7,735 nt of DNA from Bacteroidia bacterium (GTDB taxonomy: Bacteria; Bacteroidota; Bacteroidia; B-17B0; Aurantibacillaceae): the NCBI GenBank assembly GCA_014379485.1, contig JACMLS010000699.1, positions 1 to 7,735 of the forward strand, given 5' to 3'. Below the pieces are notes generated by a model that was not told the origin of the DNA, did no database searches, and saw only the letters and a list, made by a program, of their open reading frames with translations. The position numbers were made by a program, and so were the translations under genes. Numbering within the stretch: the first letter of the stretch is position 1; each line of letters begins with the position of its first letter. Positions 1 to 6,646 of the stretch are shown piece by piece.

Positions 1-602
1 CAACAAAAACATTTGATGCAAGTGCCGAGTATGATGAAAAATGGTACGTATTTGGTCCTTTTAATCCGCTTGAGGGTGAACTGCAAAAAGAAAACGGTGG
101 TTACGTTTTTAAAATAATTATTGAAGGCCTTGAAGGAGACGATGGAAATCTTTATAAAATGTTTCTCTCAAAAGAAAAAGAAAAGAACGTAGCTATAGAA
201 GGTGGAAATTCTTTCAGCTATGAATACTCTTTCAGGCTGGCAGATACTAAAACAAGTATTTCTCACATTTATCCTTTTATTGGCGGTAACGTTACGGCTG
301 TAGAAATTAATATTTATGATTATGACGATGATGGAATTCTGCGAGTAGTAACGGTAGGAAAAAAAGGACTTGTTTTTAAATCTGCAACAGATGGTGTGTG
401 GAGCCAGTTTAAATGCGATATTGTTACAGATGAGTTAAATACTTCTATGGACATTCAGTTCATAAAAAAGAAAGAAGTAAAAAATAATAACACAGTGGTT
501 TTTATTACCAACCAGTACAAAGAACTTTTACCTTTTTACACAGTTCCGATAGGGGGCGTGCCTAAGTTCAAATACAAAATAAAGGCAACGCCTGTTAAAT
601 GA
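1..602 (+). CDS. Unrecognised protein, 3' part (5' end outside window)
   Basis: I do not recognise this family. The reading frame is open from the first full codon at position 3 to the TGA at 600-602, giving 199 residues with the N-terminus missing. The ATG at 159 is internal: the frame continues upstream without a stop and with normal protein-like sequence, including a WYVFGPFNPLEGEL stretch. The visible part is rich in alternating polar and hydrophobic residues, Tyr, Phe, Gly and Asn, with an acidic YDYDDDG stretch. This suggests an all-beta, possibly secreted or cell-surface protein. No membrane helix or catalytic motif is evident, and any signal peptide would lie outside the window. Its stop overlaps the start of the propeller phosphatase in an ATGA, so the two are probably translated together. 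A role as partner or ligand of that sensor is possible but is only inference from position. Confidence 0.8.
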   Translation, partial: TKTFDASAEYDEKWYVFGPFNPLEGELQKENGGYVFKIIIEGLEGDDGNLYKMFLSKEKEKNVAIEGGNSFSYEYSFRLADTKTSISHIYPFIGGNVTAVEINIYDYDDDGILRVVTVGKKGLVFKSATDGVWSQFKCDIVTDELNTSMDIQFIKKKEVKNNNTVVFITNQYKELLPFYTVPIGGVPKFKYKIKATPVK

Positions 603-3600
603 AAGCTGATTTCAGGAAATATTTTGCAGGGAGGCAAAGGTTTTTTTGTCTCGTTTTTTTTCTGATCGCTTTTCTCTCTTATTCGCAACAATATAATTTT
701 AAAATTTTTTCGCAGGATGATGGTTTGCCGCAATCTTATGTGTATGCGCTTGAGCAAACGCAATTCGGTTATATGGCAGTTGGAACCGGCGACGGGCTTT
801 CTTTTACAGGAGGCGGCAAATTCAAAACATTTACTTCTAAAAACGGTCTGGCAGAAAATTTTGTAACGGCGCTTGAAAATGGTGCCAATGGAGATTTATG
901 GATAGGACATTTTCAAAAAGGAGTTACGCTTTTCAGTAGTAATAAATTTTCTGTGATGCCTGCTTACGAAACCTCGTGGGGGCCGGTAAGCCAATTATAT
1001 TTTTTTGACGGTAAAATTTTTGTTGCAAACAGAAGTGAAGACCTGCTGTGCATTGAGAACGGAAAATTCTCTAAGCTCCCTTTAAAAATTTCTGGCGGAG
1101 TGCGTTCTTTTTCTTCTTATGGTGGAAATCTTTTTGCCGCAACAAACGAAGGCTTGTTTACCATTGATTTTGGAAAAGAAGGAATCAGCGTGCTGCGCGT
1201 TCCGGCTTGCCAGAACAAAAAAATAACTGCACTAAAAAATTTCGGCGATAGCTTGCTTGTTGCCGGCTCTGACGAGGGAGAAATTTTTATTTATAAACTC
1301 CCAATGAATTTCAGAAATTTTGTTTTGCCAAAAATAATTCAGGCCGTTTCGAAAAAGGAGATCAGGGATTTTATTTTAGATGAAAATCTCTGGGCAGGAA
1401 CATTTGGTGCAGGTATTGAGAAATTTGAACTCAACGGAGAAAATTCTCCTTCTGGCTTGATCAGTGAAAAGAACGGATTAAAAAATGCCTACATCAATTG
1501 CCTGTATAAGGATTTTGAAGGAAATAAATGGGTTGGTACTTATGGTGGCGGTGCCTACCTGCTTGAAACAGAAAATTTTCAATTATACACTAAAGAGAAC
1601 GGGCTTGCAAGCGAGCAATTATTTTCTGTAACAGGTAAAGATAATTTATTGTACCTGGGTCTTGCAAACGGCTTGCAGATCTATGATCAGGCAAACAATG
1701 TGAGCCTTGGTTTTTTTGACGCTAAAAATGGTTTTGTTAATGATGAGGTAAAATGTCTGGCACTTGCAGCCGACGGAAAAATTCTGATCGGAACAAAATC
1801 AAGCGGTGCTTTTTTTTATGAAACAGAGAAAAGGAAATTCTCAAAGGCTCCCGTTGCTTCTTCAGATATAAACAGCATTAATCCGGTAAACGATTCACTG
1901 ATCGTTTTTTCTACTGTAGATGGAATTTTTTTTTACAATCCCCTTTCAAAAAAGATCAGCAGCATTACTACTTTAGAAGGAATTCCGCACAACAATGTGT
2001 TTCAGACTTTTTCTGAAGGAAGCGGAAGAACCTGGTTCGCGGCGCATCATTCTCCGCTTGCGCTCATCAGCAACGATTCAATAACTCTTTATAAAGACAT
2101 TCCGGATTTTAAATCCTTTAGCATTAATTCTATCTGCGGGGCAGGTAAGGGGCTTATTTATTTCGGAACCGAAGGCGACGGTCTTTATTCCTATGACCCT
2201 TCGACGGAGCTCAGGACAGGCGGAAAAACATTTAAAAGAAAAACCGTTGAAGAAGGCTTACTGAGCAATTATATTTATGGACTTCTTTATGATAAAAAGA
2301 ACAATTCAATTATTTCTACGCATAAAAACGGCATCAGTATTCTTGAAATTAATTCAGGCAAAATAAAAAGGTATGGTAAAAGTGAAAATTTACCTGCGTT
2401 TGAAAACAATATCAACTCTTTTTTTCAGTCACCCTCCGGAAAAATTTATTTTGGAACGGCACAAGGTCTTGGTGTGTATGACCCCAATCTTCAAAAAACA
2501 AATACTGTTCCGCCCCTTTTCCATATTTTATCTGTTACTGCAAACAACAAGAAATTTTCTGAACAGGATTCGGTCATCTCTCTTTCTTATGACGAATTTA
2601 ATTTTCGTTTCGATTTTATAGGTATTTCTTTCCGGAACAATGAGGGAATAAAATATTTTTATAAAATGGAAGGTTTGCAGAGTGAGTTTAAAAGCACCGC
2701 AGAAAAATTTGTTGAATTTCCCAAGATCCGCGACGGAGAATTTGTATTTACCATTTACGCAGAAAACGCCGATGGTGTAAAAAGTAAAATTATTTCGCGC
2801 ACTATTATTGTTATTGATAAACCTGTTTACAAAAAAGCCTGGTTCATTATTCTCGTTTGTCTTGTTTTCGGGCTCTGCGTTTTTTCATTTGTGCGCCTTC
2901 GTTTAAAAGCGCTCGAAAAAGCAAACATGATCCTTGAGCAAAAAGTAAAAGAAAAAACAAAAGAAATAGAAGAAGATAAAAAAATAATAGAAGACATCAA
3001 TAAAGATCTTGAGCATAAAAATCTTGAAATTACCAGCAGTATAGATTATGCAAAAAGAATTCAGACCGCACTGCTTCCTAAAAAACAAGACATACAGCAA
3101 AACCTTGATTCGTTTATTTTTTACCGCCCGCGCGATATTGTAAGCGGAGATTTTTACTGGTATACAGAAACAGAATCCTATTACTATTTTTCTGTGGTAG
3201 ATTGTACCGGCCACGGTGTACCCGGCGCTTTTATGAGCCTTATTGGTTCCAGTTACCTCGATCAGATTATGGTAGAAAAAAAAGAGCCCCTTCCCTCAGA
3301 AATTTTAACGGCACTTGATTTTAAAGTGATCGATTCGCTTAAACAAAAAAACACGGATGGAAAATTAAAAGATGGAATGGATATGGCCATGTGCCGGATA
3401 GAAAAAAACCACCTTAATGACAGTGCCGGAAGTAAAAAGGTGTTGTTTTCAGGAGCAGGAAGACCCTTGTATCAGGTATCTAATGGTGTTTTAACAGAGG
3501 TTAAAGCTTCTATGTTTGGAATAGGGGGCTTTATGGAGGGAATTCAGAAAAAGTGGAAAGACACGGAGGTAATTGCGCTTAAAGGCGATTGGATCTATAT

Positions 3601-3799
3601 TTTTTCTGACGGTTTTGGAGATCAGTTCGGGGGCGCTGATTTTAAAAGATATTCTACCAAAAAACTAAAAAATCTTTTTACCTTTCTCGCCGCTCATGGT
3701 CCGCAGGATCAGTATGAGTTTATAAGAAAGGAATTAAAAGAGTGGAAAGGTGAACACGAACAAATGGATGACATTCTGGTTGCAGGAATAAGGCTATGA
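599..3799 (+). CDS. Double beta-propeller sensor with cytoplasmic SpoIIE/RsbU-type PP2C serine/threonine phosphatase
   Basis: Predicted inner-membrane sensor that turns a periplasmic signal into protein dephosphorylation in the cytoplasm. The signal peptide is about residues 1-29 (basic start, FFCLVFFLIAFL core, cleavage before QQ). Residues about 32-635 hold 14 blade motifs of the Reg_prop type, for example GNKWVGTYGGG near 308-318 and GKIYFGTAQGLGVY in the last blade. This fits two seven-bladed propellers. A Y_Y_Y-like domain spans about 661-740, a membrane helix 748-765 and a charged coiled coil about 770-812. The phosphatase starts with RIQTALLP (820-827). Likely metal-binding acids are present: D851 (SGDFYW), D868 (VVDCTGHGVPGAF), D928 (GMDMAMC), D1004 (FSDGFGDQFGG) and D1057/D1058 near the C-terminus, so the enzyme looks active. 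The ATG at 599 is supported by the signal peptide and the ATGA overlap with the gene before. The SiaB-like and SiaC-like genes that follow suggest the SiaC-like protein is the substrate. There is no histidine kinase domain, unlike classical hybrid two-component sensors with the same front end. Confidence 0.93.
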   Translation: MKADFRKYFAGRQRFFCLVFFLIAFLSYSQQYNFKIFSQDDGLPQSYVYALEQTQFGYMAVGTGDGLSFTGGGKFKTFTSKNGLAENFVTALENGANGDLWIGHFQKGVTLFSSNKFSVMPAYETSWGPVSQLYFFDGKIFVANRSEDLLCIENGKFSKLPLKISGGVRSFSSYGGNLFAATNEGLFTIDFGKEGISVLRVPACQNKKITALKNFGDSLLVAGSDEGEIFIYKLPMNFRNFVLPKIIQAVSKKEIRDFILDENLWAGTFGAGIEKFELNGENSPSGLISEKNGLKNAYINCLYKDFEGNKWVGTYGGGAYLLETENFQLYTKENGLASEQLFSVTGKDNLLYLGLANGLQIYDQANNVSLGFFDAKNGFVNDEVKCLALAADGKILIGTKSSGAFFYETEKRKFSKAPVASSDINSINPVNDSLIVFSTVDGIFFYNPLSKKISSITTLEGIPHNNVFQTFSEGSGRTWFAAHHSPLALISNDSITLYKDIPDFKSFSINSICGAGKGLIYFGTEGDGLYSYDPSTELRTGGKTFKRKTVEEGLLSNYIYGLLYDKKNNSIISTHKNGISILEINSGKIKRYGKSENLPAFENNINSFFQSPSGKIYFGTAQGLGVYDPNLQKTNTVPPLFHILSVTANNKKFSEQDSVISLSYDEFNFRFDFIGISFRNNEGIKYFYKMEGLQSEFKSTAEKFVEFPKIRDGEFVFTIYAENADGVKSKIISRTIIVIDKPVYKKAWFIILVCLVFGLCVFSFVRLRLKALEKANMILEQKVKEKTKEIEEDKKIIEDINKDLEHKNLEITSSIDYAKRIQTALLPKKQDIQQNLDSFIFYRPRDIVSGDFYWYTETESYYYFSVVDCTGHGVPGAFMSLIGSSYLDQIMVEKKEPLPSEILTALDFKVIDSLKQKNTDGKLKDGMDMAMCRIEKNHLNDSAGSKKVLFSGAGRPLYQVSNGVLTEVKASMFGIGGFMEGIQKKWKDTEVIALKGDWIYIFSDGFGDQFGGADFKRYSTKKLKNLFTFLAAHGPQDQYEFIRKELKEWKGEHEQMDDILVAGIRL

Positions 3800-4281
3800 G
3801 TAAAAAAATTAAAAGTGATAAAGATCTTATTCTTGATTTTTCAGGAGTGGCCGATGAAAAACTGCTGAGTTTTCTATTGGGCAAAATAGAGAACTCACGA
3901 AAAATTCCACGTAAACTCAAAACAAAGATCTGTTTGTTAACCGTAGAATTGATCCACAACAATATTGGCCACTCAAAAGATTCTGCGCACTGTATTTATA
4001 AGCTCGAAAAAACTGAAGATGGTTTTGAGATCACATCCGGAAACTATACAACCAAAAAAAATCTAGACTTTGTAAAACAACGGCTCCTCAAAGCAAAAAA
4101 AGAAAAAGATATTACGGCGTTTTATTACAGCCTCTTAAAGAATACGCGTCCCGGTATTTCAAGAAAGCTTGGCCTTGTGCGCATTTACAAAAGTTGTAAC
4201 GGGAATATTAAAGTAAGTTCTCAGGTAATAGAAAAGAAAATATTTATTAAATTTCATTTAAAATTAAATTCCCATGCTTAA
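3796..4281 (+). CDS. SiaB-like (DUF6272) GHKL-type protein kinase, divergent
   Basis: This 161-residue cytoplasmic protein has no signal peptide or membrane helix. It resembles the SiaB/DUF6272 family, whose Pseudomonas member phosphorylates SiaC with a Bergerat (GHKL) ATP-binding fold like that of the RsbW anti-sigma kinases. The N-box is visible as VELIHNNIGHS, with E51, N55 and H59 in the expected places. A SGN motif follows the next strand (residues 76-78), and the family's 'YxxxLxN' helix is seen as FYYSLLKN. The glycine-rich ATP-lid motif, typically GG(A/G)GLGLIDIA as I recall it, is reduced here to ISRKLGLVRIY (residues 121-131), so ATP binding or lid closure may differ. The start codon lies in an ATGA overlap with the phosphatase gene, and the end overlaps the SiaC-like gene by 8 bases. 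The opposing phosphatase and the substrate on either side support the kinase assignment, which rests on recalled family features rather than a search. Confidence 0.8.
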   Translation: MSKKIKSDKDLILDFSGVADEKLLSFLLGKIENSRKIPRKLKTKICLLTVELIHNNIGHSKDSAHCIYKLEKTEDGFEITSGNYTTKKNLDFVKQRLLKAKKEKDITAFYYSLLKNTRPGISRKLGLVRIYKSCNGNIKVSSQVIEKKIFIKFHLKLNSHA

Positions 4282-4636
4282 AATTCCTGAATCGCAAAAT
4301 TCGCCTGAGGTGATACTTGACACAGACAAAAACAAACTGACCATTGCGGGAAACTCTTACCTGGTAGATCCGGGCAGATATTACCAGTTGCTTTTTAACT
4401 GGGGAGAGGAATACAAATGCCCGAACAACAAAGTTTTTCATATAGAAATTAAGCTGGGCTATTACAGCACCTCCAGCATTCAGATGCTGAATTATTTTTT
4501 AAAGAACCTTAACAGCAGGAACGCGGGAAAAATTTTTATAAAGTTTTTAATTGATAAAGAGGACGAAGATCTGCTGGAAACAGCCCGCGCACTTACTTAC
4601 AATACAGGACTGAAACACGAAATAGAAAAGTATTAA
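4274..4636 (+). CDS. SiaC-like (DUF1987) regulatory phosphoprotein
   Basis: This small cytoplasmic protein of 120 residues matches the usual length of the SiaC/DUF1987 family. In Pseudomonas aeruginosa, SiaC is phosphorylated on a threonine by SiaB and dephosphorylated by SiaA, and unphosphorylated SiaC activates the diguanylate cyclase SiaD. The family's signature, a YxNT(S/A)S segment before a helix, is present as YYSTSSIQMLNYFL. T66 aligns by eye with the phosphothreonine. The N-terminal SPEVILD followed by LTIAGNSY, and the later DKEDEDLLETA segment, also fit the family. ATG at 4274 lies inside the end of the SiaB-like gene (8-base overlap), suggesting coupled translation and matched amounts. 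No GGDEF protein lies in the window, so the effector partner is unknown. Alternative reading: a STAS-like anti-anti-sigma factor acting in a partner switch. DUF1987 is the better fit by length and motif. Confidence 0.82.
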   Translation: MLKIPESQNSPEVILDTDKNKLTIAGNSYLVDPGRYYQLLFNWGEEYKCPNNKVFHIEIKLGYYSTSSIQMLNYFLKNLNSRNAGKIFIKFLIDKEDEDLLETARALTYNTGLKHEIEKY

Positions 4637-4660
4637 TTTCTTTACTGAAATTTTTTGTAC

Positions 4661-6040
4661 ATGAAAAAATTCAGTTCATTCTTTCCGTTCCTTTTTACAG
4701 CAACATTTTTTTGCTCCTGTGGAAGTGAAACAAAAACGCCGGAGAAAAAAGATGATTCATTTGTAACTTTTTCAACTGACATTGCTCCGCTCATTTACAA
4801 AAACTGCTCGCCCTGTCACCGTCCGGGCCAGGCAGGCCCCTTCGATCTTCTTTCTTATAACGATGTAAAGAAAAATGCCAACCGAATAAAATTTGCAACT
4901 ACCACTCATTTTATGCCGCCCTGGCCGGCAGACCCTTCGTATTCAAATTTCATAGGAGAAAGAGTGCTTACACAAAATGAGATTGATCTAATAAAAAACT
5001 GGATTGAAAATAAAATGCCTGTTGGAGATTCAACAAAAATTCCATCGCCACCTGAATTTTATAACGGATCTTTTTTTGGCAAACCAGATCTTGTTGTAAG
5101 AATGCAGGAGATTGTAAAACTAAAAAGTGGTAGAGACAATTTTTTTATGATTAAATTTCCTTATGAAATTGCACAAGACACTTTTGTGTGCGCAATTGAA
5201 TTTGTTCCGCACAAAAGAAAATTAATTCATCATGTAAACGGCCACACCATTTCTTTTGACGACAATAAAAAGAAAAATGTTTATGAAGGAAAAAACATTT
5301 TGCCTGATATGCAGGAGAATTTTGTTCCCTCGTTCAAAGAAATGGGGCTTGCAAATGACGATGGTACTTTTCCTTTAATGACGCCCAATACGGTTTATTA
5401 TCTGCCGGGATTTACCCCACCACAATATCCTGGCGATGTGGGCGGATACGTTTTAAAAAAGAAGGGCGCTTTCCTTCTAAAAAACATTCACTATGGCCCG
5501 AGTCCTGAAGATGTAAATGATTCTTCATACATCAATATTTTTTTTACTGATAAAAAACCGAAACGTCCCATCAAAGAAATTCAGCTCGGAACTTTTGGCG
5601 TTTCTGTAATAGAACCAGCGCTTGAAATTCCGGCCAATCAAATAAAAACTTTTCACACCCAATGGAAAGTTCCGGTAGACATTTCTTTACTTTCTGTAAA
5701 TCCGCACATGCATTTACTCGGAAAAAATTTTCTCGCCTACGCAATTTCTCCTAATGGCGACACCATAAAACTGATCCGTATAAATAAGTGGGATTTCCGC
5801 TGGCAGTATTATTATACGTTTCCTTCTATGAAAAAAATCCCTGCCGGAAGTATCATGCACGCTTACGCAACGTATGATAACACAAAAGAAAATTTATTAA
5901 ATCCGTTTTCTCCTCCGCAATTAATAAAAGAGCGTAAAGGAACTGAGAGCATGCGCACTACCGAAGAAATGTTTCAGTTTATTTTTACTTACGTTCCGTA
6001 TAAAGCGGGAGATGAGAATGTGAGTTTGGAACGGAAATAA
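4661..6040 (+). CDS. Lipoprotein with c-type cytochrome domain fused to PHM/DBM-type copper monooxygenase
   Basis: 459 residues. The ATG at 4661 is chosen because it gives a short basic N-terminus (MKKF), a hydrophobic core and a lipobox (FCSC) with C20 as the likely lipidated cysteine; a TTG two codons upstream is less plausible. Lipidation would anchor it in the periplasm or on the outer membrane. A cytochrome c domain spans about 36-115, with haem-binding CSPCH (49-53) and a probable axial methionine in FMPPW (M85). The rest resembles the two-domain copper type II, ascorbate-dependent monooxygenases. All six expected copper ligands can be placed by analogy with PHM: H190/H191 (LIHHVNGH) and H277 (NIHYGPS) for the first copper; H349/H351 (NPHMHLLG) and M437 (EEMFQF) for the second. 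The haem could feed electrons to copper; that role and the substrate are inferred or unknown. It starts 24 bases after the SiaC-like gene with no terminator between, so it may belong to the same transcript. Confidence 0.88.
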   Translation: MKKFSSFFPFLFTATFFCSCGSETKTPEKKDDSFVTFSTDIAPLIYKNCSPCHRPGQAGPFDLLSYNDVKKNANRIKFATTTHFMPPWPADPSYSNFIGERVLTQNEIDLIKNWIENKMPVGDSTKIPSPPEFYNGSFFGKPDLVVRMQEIVKLKSGRDNFFMIKFPYEIAQDTFVCAIEFVPHKRKLIHHVNGHTISFDDNKKKNVYEGKNILPDMQENFVPSFKEMGLANDDGTFPLMTPNTVYYLPGFTPPQYPGDVGGYVLKKKGAFLLKNIHYGPSPEDVNDSSYINIFFTDKKPKRPIKEIQLGTFGVSVIEPALEIPANQIKTFHTQWKVPVDISLLSVNPHMHLLGKNFLAYAISPNGDTIKLIRINKWDFRWQYYYTFPSMKKIPAGSIMHAYATYDNTKENLLNPFSPPQLIKERKGTESMRTTEEMFQFIFTYVPYKAGDENVSLERK

Positions 6041-6051
6041 AACAAGCGCTT

Positions 6052-6558
6052 ATGATTGTACTGTACATAGTTCTTATTATCGGAATATTTTCTGTTGTGG
6101 TCATTTTTATAAGGAACCTTATACGAAAAGCAAAGAATTCTTTTTCAATTGAAAAGGCAAAAGGTGGCAAACTGAACATTAGCAAGTTAAGGGAGAAACT
6201 GGATATGTTTATTGGGAAACCAATTGTTCTGAAACGGCAATTAAATGATATGGAACTTGAAAAAGCCATAAATGGCGCTTATTCAATTCCCATGAAAAAG
6301 AACAAAATAATTCACGTGCAAAAAATAAGTGAAAATGAGTTTCTCTTTTTTACTGAAAACACATTCAGTGATTTTGTAACAATGACTGTAGGAATAAAAG
6401 CAGACGTAAAGAAAGTATTTTCAACCACCTATTTACTTAACTATAATCGTGAAAAAAATGAGGTCACGATCAAATCAGATCTTTATGCCAATAGCGATTC
6501 CAAATTTATCCGCGATGACTTTAAAGCAGAGTTGTCCATTTATTTTTGGGAAATTTAG
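6052..6558 (+). CDS. Small membrane-anchored protein of unknown function
   Basis: I do not recognise this family. The 168-residue product begins with one strong hydrophobic helix (about residues 2-20, YIVLIIGIFSVVVIFI) followed at once by basic residues (RNLIRKAK). By the positive-inside rule this places the remaining ~140 residues in the cytoplasm. That part is mixed alpha/beta in appearance, rich in Lys, Asn and Phe, with no Cys and no obvious catalytic motif. The ATG lies 11 bases after the stop of the cytochrome/copper enzyme, so the two are likely co-transcribed; no Shine-Dalgarno-like sequence is visible, as is common in Bacteroidota. It ends at TAG 6556-6558, before the convergent intergenic region. 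Its position at the end of the run suggests no specific role. Confidence 0.75.
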   Translation: MIVLYIVLIIGIFSVVVIFIRNLIRKAKNSFSIEKAKGGKLNISKLREKLDMFIGKPIVLKRQLNDMELEKAINGAYSIPMKKNKIIHVQKISENEFLFFTENTFSDFVTMTVGIKADVKKVFSTTYLLNYNREKNEVTIKSDLYANSDSKFIRDDFKAELSIYFWEI

Positions 6559-6646
6559 TTTTTAGAATTCTGACTGGCAGCATAACTTAGTTGAGGCGCC
6601 TTGAAACCGACACGTTCGGGTGTTGTCCACCCGAACTGTGAGGGAA
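6559..6646. other. Convergent intergenic region
   Basis: These 88 bases separate two convergent gene runs. The left half is AT-rich up to an 8-base palindrome AGGCGCCT (6594-6601). The right half is GC-rich and dominated by the hairpin annotated separately. No promoter-like motif or small coding frame is convincing here. Confidence 0.6.
6611..6640. terminator. GC-rich hairpin between convergent genes, possible bidirectional terminator
   Basis: A perfect 9-bp inverted repeat, GTTCGGGTG (6614-6622) and CACCCGAAC (6628-6636), closes a 5-base loop. The stem extends by CAC (6611-6613) pairing with GTG (6638-6640) across one bulged T at 6637. It lies 52 bases after the plus-strand stop and just past the minus-strand stop at 6647, where a shared terminator would be expected. 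No run of T follows on the plus strand, and only a weak TTT follows on the minus strand, so it is not a classical intrinsic terminator. It could instead protect 3' ends or be a stray palindromic repeat unit. Confidence 0.5.

Noticed and set aside
159..602. Complete 147-residue gene starting at ATG 159
   Set aside because: The frame is open and protein-like back to position 3, so this ATG is internal to a gene truncated by the window edge.
536..763. Minus-strand frame across the first gene junction
   Set aside because: It runs antisense to two well supported coding frames and has no recognisable features.
2903..3214. Minus-strand frame opposite the coiled coil and phosphatase start
   Set aside because: Phe/Ile-rich composition is the mirror of the Lys/Glu-rich coiled coil on the plus strand; it is a shadow.
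4655..4660. TTG at 4655 as start of the cytochrome/copper enzyme
   Set aside because: ATG at 4661 gives a normal lipoprotein signal peptide and is the more usual codon.
4637..4660. Terminator or promoter between the SiaC-like gene and the cytochrome/copper enzyme
   Set aside because: The 24 bases hold no hairpin and no clear TAnnTTTG-type promoter element.
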